Of a DNA stretch of 64,000 bases, positions 11,476 to 23,015 are shown one piece after another. Source of the stretch: Carnegiea gigantea. Taxonomy: Eukaryota; Streptophyta; Magnoliopsida; Caryophyllales; Cactaceae. The translations under genes and the position numbers were made by a program. Below the pieces are notes generated by a model that was given only the letters and a program-made list of their open reading frames with translations, searched no databases and was not told the origin of the DNA. Each line of letters opens with the position of its first letter. Position 1 is the stretch's first letter. The stretch covers positions 211,001 to 275,000 of the forward strand of contig JAKOGI010000823.1 of NCBI GenBank assembly GCA_029747015.1. The letters are read 5' to 3'.

Positions 11476-12192
11476 TGTTTTTGCTTTTGTTTTGGAAAAA
11501 AGGGGGTGCCAGCACATATAAAGGGAACTGTGCAGTGGACAATGGGAGAGTCGATCGTGGAAGACTAAGAATTCAGGATGATGACAATACATGAATTCAG
11601 GACTGGATTGCAAAATTACGATGGACTGTTGGGGTTAGAACTGAGGTCTAAAACGACAGACTGGGGATGAACATCTATCATGCACATTATACTTATATAC
11701 GAGCTAATAGTCAAGGTATCAGGGATCAAGGCTGATCAAAATAGTACAAAACTCCCTTAAATGCAAAAAGAAAAGAAAAATTTACACAAAAATGAAAAAT
11801 TTTCACAAAAATAAGAAGAAAAATGGGAGATGACCCCACCCCCACACCTAAATCTCACAATGTCCTAATTGGGAGCCGTGAGTCATCACCAACACACAAA
11901 AATAAAGAAAACAAAATCAAACACAAGAAAAACAAAAGGCGACAAAAATATACACAAGCTAACACACTCTCCCAAAAACACAATCTCACCAAAACAACAA
12001 CACAATCACACATATATACAAACTGACACCACCAAAAACAAATATGGACCAATCCAATAACACCACCAATCACAACACAATAAAAATCCACAAAAACACG
12101 AAAATGGTGATCATAGCCAACAACGGCTCGGCAGCATCCACATTTCACCACAAGATGATCACCAACCAAAACACAATCCTAAATATCCACAA
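11476..12192 (-). other. Element B 3' non-coding region
   Basis: A-rich on the plus strand (many aaaca/aaaat runs); I see no supported coding region. Together with 10780-11285 it forms the untranslated stretch between the gag-like stop and the PPT. Confidence 0.6.
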
Positions 12193-13560
12193 CTAAACAA
12201 AAATAAAAAGAAAGAAAAGAAAAATAGAAAGAAGGGGGGGAAGAGTGAGAACAAGTATACCAGGTCGGGTACTGAATGTACCCGAACTATGCCATGACGG
12301 CTTAAGGAGCATCAGCCACTCCTTGCCGCTCAAGATGCGAGTCGGCAGCTCGGATGCAGTCAAAACTCTCAGAAGCTTATCGTGTGCCTGTGCATGCATC
12401 TCCGAATGGTGCGAATAAGAGAACACTAGTAAGAATTGAGCAAACAAAGTGAGTGTCCTCTTAGACTTATCAAATGCAATAGAAAAATTGAAATAATGAT
12501 GAAAGAAAGTGGTCCACTCAGGTTTTCTAGGCATGTCCTCTAGGTATGCACAAAAAGGGTCCAAGGAGGGATTATACCCCCGAATGTCACCTAGGGACTC
12601 ATGGAGTGCATGCAAGTGGGAGTGCGTGGTGGAAAGGAGAGGAGATGAAGTGGGGGTGAAGTCAAGTGGGTTGGTGCAAATTGGGCTGATGTGGTCAATA
12701 CTAGGTGCGGCACCAACCACCGAACTGTCATCACACAACTCCTCGGAAGGAGCCTCCTCAAGATATGGCTCAACCAATGTAAGTTCTCCTGACCAAGGAA
12801 GTAAAACATCCTCTACAAAGCTAGCATCACCCTGAAAAGTCTCGCCGATCTCTAACCCCGTGCACTGAGTTAAAGGGAAGGGAGAAGCATGTAAGGTCAG
12901 AGCACTAACGCTAGTGCCCATAGGTGTACTAGAAAAGGATGGAGCAACGAACGCCAATGGAGTCGAGGGAAGGTCAAACACTTCTCCTGGGTCGGTCAAA
13001 GGTGCATCATCAATAACATTCGACCCTAGGGGAAGGGAAGACTCACAATCATCATAGAGACGAGCCTCAAGTCTAGGGTAAGGTAAACTAGAGTTGGTCT
13101 CATGCGATAAACTCCACTCCCTCATCCTACTAGCAAAGCGTTCGTTTTGCTCATTCATTGCCCCTATCATGGCATCAAGTCTAGCATAGCATTCATTGGA
13201 AACATCACGATGGGGACAAGAATTCACATCATGGTCAAAAGATTGGCAAAAAGAGCACAACACTTGAGGGTAAGCAGAATAGTGATGACATTGGTCTCTA
13301 ACATCATTAGATTGCCATTGATGCCAAGCTAGAGACTCAAACAAATCCCACATGTCATCGGCATTTAAGGAACACAAACCACCATAACACATGGACTTAA
13401 GGATTGCTCAAGTCTCATATGTTACCCCCTCAAGCATAGCATCGCATACTTCCCATTTCTCATACGTGAAATGCACATATTGAGCACAATAATCATTAAA
13501 CTGAGATAAATATTGCCAAAAAGGTTCGTGCCCAAATTGAGGGAAATGGAAAATAGCCAT
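12193..13560 (-). pseudogene. Element B gag-like protein, one premature stop
   Basis: This is the only coding frame of element B. It starts at the ATG at 13560-13558, about 100 bases inside the PBS, and runs 455 codons. Codon 51 is TGA (13408-13410); downstream the frame is open for 399 residues from the next ATG. A CX2CX4HX4C zinc knuckle (CSFCQSFDHDVNSC) lies near residues 102-115, then an acidic, Ser/Pro/Leu-rich region and a hydrophobic tail (LSIFLFFLFIFV). The position after the PBS, the N-terminal WxxYLSQFNDYC region and the knuckle make it gag-like. It lacks any protease motif. The tail may be read-through of A/T-rich DNA rather than a real membrane segment. Confidence 0.75.
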
Positions 13561-13663
13561 CCTGAAATTTTTTTTTCAAATTTTTGATTTTTTAAATTTT
13601 TTGGATTTTCGAAAGGCCTAGCCTCGAATGCTAAAGTAAACCCCAATATTGAAAAACGACAAT

Positions 13664-13681
13664 TCCCCAGCAACGGCGCCA
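13664..13681 (-). promoter_or_regulatory. Primer binding site, tRNA-Asp type (element B)
   Basis: On the minus strand TGGCGCCGTTGCTGGGGA, one mismatch from the element 1 and 2 PBS, lies six bases from the LTR end. Confidence 0.87.
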
Positions 13682-13687
13682 AAAACT

Positions 13688-15039
13688 TGTTGCAGAAAAA
13701 GTTTTAATATTTATAAACCCCAAGTGCAAGGTGTATCGTTGAGTACTTGGGGTGTCGTCCGCAGGAAATTGTGTTTCCAACTACCAGAGTTCACTAGAGC
13801 GTCTCAATCTAGGCGAGATCAAAGGGTAAAAGAGAAAAGACTAAACTACGCTACAAACACAGAAACAAGTGACTTGGAGTTGTAATTTTACCAATGGACG
13901 AACCAACTAACCAAGATGAGTCCTAACCTACCCGAACCACACTATGAACAAGAGATGGTCGGTTGCACCATCAAAGACCACCCAAGCCCTCTCTCAAGGG
14001 TCATGAGCTAGTCTAACTCGTGTAACCACCTACTTTCGTGGGGTTAGGCGAATTAGACCACAAAACTAGCAACCCGGACCTAGCTCGATTCGGATACTAC
14101 TTTCGTGTCCCGAACTCGGCTATTCCCTCTCCCACACTAGCAAATTGACCTCACCTCTCAGCATAAGTCAGTTGCCCAAAAATATGGATGAAAACCCTCT
14201 CAGGCATTTCATCGAACACTTGGCGGGCGTGAAGAAAAACTCTAAGTTCTAAGCATAGATTGGGTATGGTTAGGCCTAGTACAAGATCAATTAGCCATCA
14301 AGAGGCTAATCACAATCCAAGCCAACAAAATCTACCAACAAAACATGAAAAACGCATGAAAACCTAAACTAACCAACAAGAACATAAACTTGAAGAACAA
14401 AACGAAGGGAATGAAATAAAGCGAATTTAAACAAGTAAACAACATAAATTAACAATGAAATTAAACATATAAATCAACCAAAACCAATACAAGAATCAAA
14501 ATCAACAAAACATAATTAACAAGAACATAAAAACTAGAGAGATAAAAGAGAAGAAAACTTAGTCTTGAATTGATGAAGAACTTGAAATCCAAAGGTTGAA
14601 TCCAATGTTACAATCTTCAATCCTAAACTAATCTCCCTTCTTAACTAAAATCTAACCTAAACTACTCTAGAAATCGCCAGAGAGATGCCCAAGCAAGCTC
14701 CCGTGCGACCTCTCGACGACCCCCTTAACAGACGCCCGAACGAAGCCTTAAATAAACCGAGACCGGGCAAAACAGGGAGGATGGCACGACCGTGCCATGT
14801 GGCACGGCCCCACCGTGCCACATTGCTGGCACGGTGGGCCGTCTCCCCGGTTTTGTCCGTTTCCGCCGGTTTTCGCTGTGTTGTCCCGTCTTCGTCCCTT
14901 TTTGCAACGTTTGCTTGATTTGGAGTTATTTCCTACAAAACATAAATAAAATAAGGTAAAATCCTATAAAATAAAGTTATTATACGAGCAAAAAGTAGGA
15001 GAAAGAGGCGCGTAAAATGGGTAAATTTACCGTTCAACA
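13688..15039 (-). repeat. 5' LTR of element B
   Basis: A 1352-bp copy of the left LTR, including the U5 inverted repeat (13717-13725 with 13745-13753). It lacks a short segment present in the partner near the palindromes. Confidence 0.92.
14780..14845. repeat. Palindrome cluster in element B 5' LTR
   Basis: TGGCACGG/CCGTGCCA stem at 14800-14820, with an additional near-palindrome GGCACGACCGTGCC at 14783-14796. The partner LTR has ccatgcc there, so one arm has changed in one copy. Confidence 0.7.
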
Positions 15040-16431
15040 ATCGTCAATCTCTTTCTTGTCTTCCCGCATAGGCACTGGGGGCCATCTAGTTCTTTGCCAC
15101 TCCTCAATGTAATGGCGTTCATTTGACCTTTGGGATTAGTCTTGGGTTGACCTAGTAAGTGCCCCTGAGGCCTGGACAGGTGGCTCACCTGCTACACAAT
15201 CTGAGCTATTGGGTTCTCCATCATCTTCTGATGAGTGGTCATGGCCTCAAATTTGGAATTCAATTGGCTAACTGATTCACCAAGGGCTTCATTGGTCTTT
15301 GTCTGGGTCGCTATGAAGCGCTCCATGAGACTCTCTAAAGTGGATTTTGGTTGGGGTGGTTGTTGCTGTAGAGGTGGGGCGTAGGATGCCTTGTATTGGA
15401 AATCGGGGGGTTGTGGTTGGGAAGTATTGGGTGGCATGGGATTGTTGTTGCGGTAGGAGAAATTTGGGTGATTTCTCTGACCGGGGTTGTATGTGTTTGA
15501 GAAGGGGTTATTTTGTAGGCGTTGGCCATAGTTTTGCATTGCATTGACATGCTCAACACCTGGGAAAGTGGATTGGCACTCAACAGCAACGTGGCCTTGA
15601 ATACCACAAATCTCACAAAGGGCCCCAACCTCAAACATCACACCAGACGAACCTCCCATTAAACTCCCTGGAGGAGGAGTTCCTAGCCTGTCGAAACACT
15701 GTGCCAAGGCATCAACCTTGCTATCTAGCAAGTCCACAGCGTCGATCCCATAGATCCCACTGGCCCTCTTCGGGGCTACCCTCTTGCTGGACCAATGGTA
15801 ATTGTTGGAAGTTATCTCCTCCAACAAGGCCTTCCAGCCTCTATCGACTTTCCCATAAGTGTGCTGCCAGCTGCGGCGTCAACAGACATCTTCAGTGACT
15901 GGTCTATTCCATTGTAGAAAGTTTGGATTAGAAGCCAGTCAGGTACTCCGTGGTATGGGCATTGGCGTTGAAGATATTTGAATCTTTCCCACGCCTCATA
16001 AAGCGATTCATCGCCTCGTTGAGAGAAGGAGGTGATTTCCGCTCTCAACTTAGTGATCTTACCAGGGGGAAAGTACTTGTTCAGGAATACAGTCGATAAA
16101 GCCTTCCAGGTAGTGAAGGACTTAGGCTCTTCATTAAGGAGCCAGTCACTGGCTCTGTCCGTCAGCGAGAAAGGGAAGAGCCGTAGTCTGATTGCATCGG
16201 TGAAGGCCCCGTTGAGCTTAATCGTGTCACACTTCGCCAGGAAGTTGCGAAGGTGAATATGAGGGTTCTCTGTGGGACGCCCACTAAACTTATCCTTCTC
16301 TATGAAGGATATAAAAGCAGATCGCAGCTCGAAGTTGTTCACTTCAACGGCCGGGTTGACAATGGATGAGTGAGGCCAGTGGCCTGCAGTAAGACATAGT
16401 CCCGTAAAATCCTAGGATTTCTCTCAGCCAT
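15040..16431 (-). pseudogene. Element A gag (broken)
   Basis: Gag begins at the ATG at 16431-16429 (MAERNPRILRDYV), about 250 bases from the PBS. A one-base shift near 16365-16380 separates this start from the main frame 15812-16342, which carries the Retrotrans_gag domain (for example RLFPFSLTDRASDWL and YEAWERFKYLQRQCPYHG). A second shift leads into 15192-15827 with a spacer and a complete CX2CX4HX4C knuckle (CEICGIQGHVAVEC), then a Pro/Gln-rich stretch. The reading is interrupted at 15039/15040 by element B and resumes left of 9402. The residue pattern is that of Tat-clade gag, unlike elements 1 and 2. Confidence 0.85.
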
Positions 16432-16682
16432 GCTAACTTGTTGCTATTATCGCTTCCTCGCACCGCTTTGCCTTCGCGCAGTGGCTTCTATCTAAGGATC
16501 AAAGGGAATGAGTGATCGATCACTCTGACTACATCTGTGCATACAAAGTCAAAAACTACACCAAGCGTAAGAAGGTTCAAGCAATGCTAAAAGAATAAGG
16601 GGGAAGAAAAAGGACGAAAAAGAAAAAGAAAAAGCCTAATCCAAAGCGTTTTGAATTGCTTTTGATGTCGAAACAACCAAGT

Positions 16683-16700
16683 TCCCCGGCAATGGCGCCA
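16683..16700 (-). promoter_or_regulatory. Primer binding site, tRNA-Asp type (element A)
   Basis: On the minus strand TGGCGCCATTGCCGGGGA, one mismatch from the perfect tRNA-Asp complement, six bases from the LTR. Confidence 0.87.
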
Positions 16701-16706
16701 AAAACT

Positions 16707-18020
16707 TGTTACGTTTTAAATTGTGTTACCACAAGTGCACGGTACCAGTTGTAACTAGCAACAACAAGTACGGGTCGTGTCCACAGAGAACTCGGTTTCA
16801 ACCACCGAACCAATCCATAACACTCTATTTAGGCCAAAATCTACTAAAATTGGTTTTCACTAAATAAAGTTCTATTCTGCTGAAGATTACTGCTTTTGTC
16901 TAAATCAATACTAACAAGGGTCCTCGATTGGGGTTCACCACACTATTGTGCTCCTTGGACTATAAACTAAGTCATGCAATTCGACCCACGCGGACAATTG
17001 AAATGGAATGATTACCAATTAAAGCGCATCTACACCTTCTCTCGAAGGTCATTAGACTGGTTAGGTGATCCTAATTATCTATTTTCATGAAACAGGAATC
17101 AACTAAACCACAGGATTAAGTAACCGTTATTCCCAATTGAACTCCTAACTATTTTCATGTTAAGAAATCAAATTGCTCACAAAGTAGCTCTAAGTAAAGG
17201 ATTCAACTGTCGTTGATCTCCTTAACCCTAACTTAAGAACAGGAATTCAACCCTTTCAGGTAATTCATCGAACACTTGGTGTGCTAAGTGAGAATTCAGT
17301 CATAAACATGCACATACATTCACAAAACATAGAACAAAGTTCCAATTCCCATAATAGGGGTTACACCCAATCAAAGACAACAAATTTAGCCTCTAATAAT
17401 CATTTCAATCGCAATCACAATCAACAACGTGAACATGATTACAAGTACTAACTTTGAACTAAAACATAAGAGGAAAAAGGGAAAGGAACGTGCTTTTTAT
17501 TAACTGCAGCAACAATCTACCGAATGCATAAATTAATCCAAATCCAATGCTTTGAAATCAAGAACAACAAAAGCAATCTAAAAAGAAAAACCCAAAGTCG
17601 CCGTTTTCGAGAGAGAAAAAGAGAGAAAACTGCATAATCCCCAAATTATAATGCTCCTCCGCAATTAATTAGGAGTTACTAGAGTCGCACGGTCATGCCA
17701 TTTGGCACGGTGCCACGGTGCCACGTTACTGCCTCACTTTTTCTTATTTCCTTCGGTGGCACGGTCACCCTGCTGGCATGGTGCCCTCATGCCATTTCCT
17801 CTTACCTCAAAATCTACTTTTTTGGCTCCGGTTTGGCGCGGCATTAGCTTGTTTTCCACATTTTTTCCAATCGAACTCCTAAAAATACAAAAATACATCA
17901 TATAGGCAAATTTGGGGTAAAGAATGCCTAATCAACCACTATACTCTTGAAGTTTTACCAAAAACTGCCGAAATAAGAAGTAAAAATCAAGTCTAAAGGG
18001 GGTAAAATAGAGGTTTATCA
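16707..18020 (-). repeat. 5' LTR of element A
   Basis: The LTR runs from tgttacg (plus strand) at 16707 to tttatca at 18020, so on the minus strand it is TGATAAAC...CGTAACA (1314 bp). The PBS fixes one end. The other is where chromovirus coding sequence begins (18021). A GGCACGGTGCCA-type palindrome cluster lies at 17685-17795. The partner LTR is outside the window. Confidence 0.8.
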
Positions 18021-18476
18021 ACGATGGATTTTTGGAGGATTCCTATAAGTAGGTGGATGAAGCCCGTCCAAGTCAAGGATATATGGCTTGAGAAAACTAA
18101 CATGGAAAGTAGGGTACACCTTTAATCTTTCCAGTAATTCCAGGTGATAGGCTAACTGACCTATTCTTTATAGAACCTTGAAAGGTCCATCATATCTTGG
18201 GATCAACGATCACTGTACAGTCTTGCTGGTAATTTGTTTCCAGATCTGAGGAGTAAGTTTCAACAAAACTTGGTCTCCCACATCAAACTCATGAGCCCTC
18301 CTCTTGAGGTTCGCATACTTCTTCATGCAGCGAGCAGCCTTCTCTAGGCTATCCCTTGCCTCCTTCATCATTTCTTACTTATTTAGATTGAAGCGATGCG
18401 TCCCAGGGCAAACACCATCTTTGTACAGCTTAGCAACCTCATGTAGAGTCAGCGGTTGCCATCCCATGGCCAACTC
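18021..18476 (-). pseudogene. Chromovirus integrase C-terminal part
   Basis: This continues, after the element 2 insertion, the integrase at 29774 and beyond. Visible motifs on the minus strand include ANLKRRAHEFDVGDQVLLKL (the GPY/F-type region), a degenerate YDGPF, VYPTFHVSFLKPY and a final HPPTYRNPPKI. Stops interrupt it. The sequence ends at 18021 where the LTR of A starts, just before the place where a chromodomain would be expected. The base run aactc at 18472-18476 is the left target duplication of element 2. Confidence 0.8.
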
Positions 18477-20841
18477 TGTAAAGCTTGTCGAGGGCTACAA
18501 ATTTAACCACTACTTTGGTTATTAAAACACTTTTTATAGCATAGGAAAGTAGGGATCGATCCACGAGGAAAGATAGTTTTAGAAGGCTAGCTTAATCCTA
18601 AATAATTTTACTAATCCAATTTATTAAGTCTAATCTTAATAATTCTAAGATAATTATAATCTAATAAATAAAAATCTAGAAAAATACCCAATGATGCTCC
18701 TAAATATTTTGGATTACATTCTAGAAAGAAAACAGTAAAAAGATTTCCTAAATAATTTAGAAAAATAAAATCAGAATAGTAACTAAAATTCTAATTAAAA
18801 ATCAAAACAGCAAATAATAAACAGAAAATAAATATTAAAAATATCAAATAGTAACCTACAATATTCTGCTTCAGGTCTACGAGCTTATAAACTCTAAATT
18901 GTATCTATTTTATTTCAGAAAAATCTGATCAGAAAATTAGCACTGAATAATCAGCACAATAATAAATCTAAAATTAGAAATAAAATAATCAGCATAAATA
19001 TGAATACGAATTTAATCACAAAAATTACCCTAATCCTAGGACACAATTTTCTAGACTTAACAACACCTAAAAATCGGAAATTAAAATTTAAAAATCAAAA
19101 TTTTCAGAATTAATCTCCTAAAAACCTGCACATATCACTTTCACAAAATAATTCTGAAAAATTATCAAATAACTTCCAAAAATCACGAAATTAAATATGG
19201 GCAGACTAGGACACTCTATAAACCCTAAGAACCGACAAAAATCGAAAAATAACAAGAATAACTATTTTTAATCTAATTTCTAAGAAATCAGCAACTAAAC
19301 ACTAAATGAGATATAAATCAATCTAAAATTATAATCACTCTAAAAATCAAAATCTAAGCTATCTAAAATTACCTAGACACTCCTAAAAGACTATACTTTT
19401 GGGGGGGTCGATTGAATTTATATTGAAACTAATAAATATAGAACAAAATTTATCAAACTAATCAAATTAACTCTAAAAAAAATAAATAATGATCAAAAGT
19501 TGTCAAATTTATGAAGAATACTTAGTATAATCTCAATCCACCATGCAAATTAATATTTATCATCAACACATAAGTTAATTTCATTCATGAGTTAAACTGT
19601 AGAAGAAATCCACCAGCGGTTCTTCCCCGTTTCTCCTTAGATTCTAGTTTACTTAGGTCCAGCCCTAATATAAACTCTACTAATTTGATAATTTTTACAC
19701 CAGCGCAAGAATTTAATCAAACTAGAGCATTAAGAATTAGAAAAACATCATTTAACACTTTGTAACCAATTTACCAGCAAATCGATTTAACAAAGATCTA
19801 AAGCGATTACCTAATTAAAAGAGATGGGTTTGAGCCATCCATGATTAATTAGGGTGATACCTAAGCCTAAAAGATTATAACTTTTACGTATTATAATCTT
19901 CTAAACTATCAATCGAAATTATATTTAATCAACTAGCATGCATTCTAATCGATTCAACACAATTTTCATAAACGATAAACGCTAATCGCCAAAGAATCAC
20001 GAATATAAATCAACTAGGCATTAAAGCACAAAACTTGTTTCAAAATAATTAATTTAGCATGGCTTCAAGAAGATTATACTAAGCATAAAAAAAAAATTAC
20101 TCACTCATATTAAAAGTAAAATTACACAATTCATCCAAATAATTCATCTTTAATAATACTCTAGTCAAAGAAATACAATAAAATAAGGTAAAAATAAATC
20201 AAAGAAATAAAATTGTATTACTTAGAGATGGTGGTGATGGACGATGATGATGACGATAAGCGATGAAAGTGGCGTGAGTTGTCTGGCAGCCGTGGGTTTA
20301 TGGTGAGGAGGATTAAGATGTTGATGATGGAGATTAGGCGTGATGATGGGATGATGAGGAGATGGTTGATGAGAGGATGGTGATTAAATAAAGAGGTGGT
20401 GTGGGGGTTTAGGCGTGAGGTGAGAGATGATTAGGGTAGATGATAGTATGGGATGGGATGGTTTAATGTGTGTTAGGCATGGGTTTATATATGTGAGGAG
20501 GTGATTATTATATGGAAAGTGAGGGGGTTAGGTTTAGTAAATTAGGGTTTCCTTCCTCTTTTCCTTAGATTTCTTCTTCCTCAAGACTTCTAGCTCTTCA
20601 CCCAATTCTTGTAACCCTAGCCCAATATAATAATTATGAAAATAATATTTTCCATAAATTATTTATTGGACCGTCTTTTCAGCAAATTGTGTAAAATTGG
20701 AGTTTCAACGTCTTGTCTTCTCATTTTTATTTTATTAACGCCCATCCTGAAAAATATATAAAATAAGATAAATTAGATGCATTAATGTGTAAAATATAAT
20801 CAAAATAACTAATAAAACGATGCATGATTTTTAGCTTAACA
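18477..20841 (-). repeat. 3' LTR of element 2
   Basis: Starts tgtaaagcttgtcgag and ends gcttaaca on the plus strand. A TATATAAA box on the minus strand lies at 20484-20491 and a GATG-rich stretch at 20225-20400. Confidence 0.95.
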
Positions 20842-20843
20842 AA

Positions 20844-20857
20844 TTCCCCCACACTTA
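20844..20857 (-). promoter_or_regulatory. Polypurine tract of element 2
   Basis: On the minus strand AAGTGTGGGGGAAT, followed by the LTR start TGTTAAGC. Confidence 0.87.
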
Positions 20858-22045
20858 GACTTTGGACGTCCTCGTGCAAAGAAATCTTAGACTCGATCTA
20901 AAAACTTACCTTCTTCCTTTCTTATAAAGTCATGCATACTATGATGTTCCTACTGGCTTTGGCTTGCTTTAGAAAAACAGTTTTACTGAATTAATTAGTT
21001 TTTCTTTTAATAAGTGAATACATGCTAAACATCCAACTATCCTTAGAGAGTTTATTCATCAGCCTCACAATATTTTCATAATGAAGTAACAAGATCAATA
21101 ATTATCCATCTCTTTTTGATTATGCACACACCAATCAAGAGGTCGAGAAAGAATTTAAGGTGGAAAAATTTGGGTATGGTCTGGCTATAGAAACAATTGA
21201 ATTAGGTAGAATAACTTCATTAAATTTGATCCTAAACTTGTCTTGTATTTAGTTTACTCTTCTTCTTTGTTCAAACTCCACTTGCGCACATATTCGAGGC
21301 CCATATAGGGTCTTAGAACTTAAACACTCCCTGTCTCTCGCTCACCCGAATAGAGGTGCTGGAGCAAATAATTCATTCTCATCTTATTATTTCTTCATTT
21401 TATTAGCTTACTAGTATGGGAAGCAAGCTTTCCAGTGGCAGTATTGCCTCAAAGGGTAACACCCAGTAGCGCATGCCTCAAAGGGGTACTTGTCATTCCC
21501 AACTTTGACTCTCTTTTCTCTTTTATTTCTTTCATGGATGAAAACTAAAATCACAATTTTAATGAGTTATTCAACTAATTCAATAGTCTAGGAAATGGGT
21601 GGTCATTTTATTGCCTTTGAGTTGGATATATTACACGACCAAATAAGATGGATAATCAAGAGAGTTACTCATTAAAAAGATGTATGAGGATCAATTCAAA
21701 CTTCTCTCGCGGATAATTATCATGTTTAGAAGTCTTCACTTATAAAAGAATAAACTACAAAATAGCTAATAAAACCAAATTTTTCTAAACAAGAAAGCCT
21801 AGCATAAACTCATATCATGCATTGTTTATAAGAAAAGAAATTTTTTTTTTTTCAAGAATAAAAACTGCAGGAATTAAATGCAGGGTGCACCCCCCCACAC
21901 TTAATTCATGCATTGCCCCTAATGCATGCAAAAAGATAGAATTAATGAGAACAAAAGCAAAAGTAAATAGGAACTTCCCTGAAAACGTTGGGTTGCCTCC
22001 CAACCAGCGCCTTTGTTTACCGTCTTTGGCTCGACGTCATGAAGC
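20858..22045 (-). other. Non-coding 3' region of element 2
   Basis: A 1.2-kb stretch between the pol stop and the PPT, collinear with element 1 (2185-3396). No envelope frame is seen. It contains the tandem motif listed separately. Confidence 0.7.
21436..21510 (-). repeat. Tandem CCTTTGAGG/CTACTGGGTG motif, element 2
   Basis: Two units (CCTCAAAGGGTAACACCCAG and gcatgCCTCAAAGGGG) with the same order and spacing as in elements 1 and B. Confidence 0.75.
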
Positions 22046-23015
22046 TCATGGATCCTCAAGTCGGATCTCTTCTATTAAACATACCTGGTCTCCGTCATAG
22101 AAATGCTTTAGCCTGTGACCATTCACTTTGAAAATCTTGTTAGTAGCAAAAGATTTAATCTCTACAGCACCATGGGGATAAGTCTTTACTACTTCAAAAG
22201 GTCCTAACCACCTAGAGTTTAACTTACCAGGAAAAAGTTTCAATTTAGAATTGAATAACAGCACTTTCTCACCTATTTGAAATTCTTTCCTAATAAGTTT
22301 GGCATCGCGAAATGCTTTGGCCTTACCCTTATAGATGACCGAATTGTCATACGCTTCTAAGTGTATCTCTTCTAGTTCTTGCAATTGCAGTTTACGCTCT
22401 TTCCCTGCTAACTGATAATCAAGATTGCATCGCTTCACAGCCCAATATGATTTATGCTCAATTTCTACAGGGAAGTGACACGGTTTTCCAAAGATTAGTC
22501 TGTAGGGTGACATACCAATTGGAGTCTTATATGCAGTCCTGTAAGCCCAAAGAGCCTCCTCTAGCCTAAGGCTCCAATCCTTCTTATCTAGGCTTAACTA
22601 CTTTTTCAAGGATGCCCTTAATCTCTTTATTAGAAATTTCAGCTTGGCCATTAGTTTGGGGATGATAACTAGTAGATACCTTATGAGTTATATGATATTT
22701 AGCTAGTAAGGCACCTAGAGTTCTGTTACAAAAATGAGTCCCCCTATCACTGATGATTGCTCTTGGCACTCTATATCGATGCAGAATTAGAGATTTAACA
22801 TATTTCACCACAATCTTAGCATCATCAGTCCTAGTGGCCACAGCTTCTACCCATTTGGATACATAATCAACAATCACAAGAATATAAGTATATCCAAAAG
22901 AAGGGGGAAAGGGTCCCATGAAATCAATGCCCCATATATCAAAAATTTCACAAACATACATATTACATAAAGGCATTTGATTCCTCCTTGATAAGTTTCC
23001 AGTCTTTTGGCACAC
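22046..23015 (-). pseudogene. Element 2 integrase core and C-terminal domain (broken)
   Basis: Integrase joins element DNA to the host chromosome. The DDE core is visible in 22584-23015: first Asp in WGIDFMGPF, second in [11 protein letters not shown], Glu in [12 protein letters not shown], so all three catalytic residues remain. A one-base shift near 22590 separates this from 22046-22513, the C-terminal domain ([19 protein letters not shown], an LGPF/GPY-like segment) ending [14 protein letters not shown]. The zinc-binding part is upstream in a different frame. There is no chromodomain, as expected for Athila. Confidence 0.88.

Larger units (their letters stand above)
9402..15039 (-). mobile_element. 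Element B: gag-only non-autonomous gypsy-type LTR element
   Basis: LTRs at 9402-10765 and 13688-15039 (TG...CA) flank only 2.9 kb of internal DNA holding a tRNA-Asp-type PBS, one gag-like frame, a tandem 3' motif and a PPT. There is no protease, RT, RNase H or integrase. The flanks are atctt (9397-9401) and atcgt (15040-15044), a 5-bp target duplication with one mismatch, and element A's gag resumes on both sides. This layout matches the group called TR-GAG (terminal-repeat elements with a gag domain). Movement would need enzymes from an autonomous Tat/Athila relative. Confidence 0.88.
8157..18020 (-). mobile_element. Element A: Tat/Athila-type gypsy element, right part, split by elements 1 and B
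   Basis: This minus-strand element has its 5' LTR at 16707-18020, PBS 16683-16700, gag at 15040-16431, then (after the 5.6-kb element B) gag tail and protease at 8157-9401. It is cut at 8157 by element 1. Its remaining pol and 3' LTR lie beyond the left edge. It is inserted in the chromovirus integrase tail: bases from 18021 rightwards continue that gene. Its gag is clearly different from that of elements 1 and 2. Confidence 0.85.

Noticed and set aside
20858..22045. Envelope-like third gene expected in some Athila elements
   Set aside because: Neither element 1 nor element 2 has an open frame or membrane segment between integrase and PPT.
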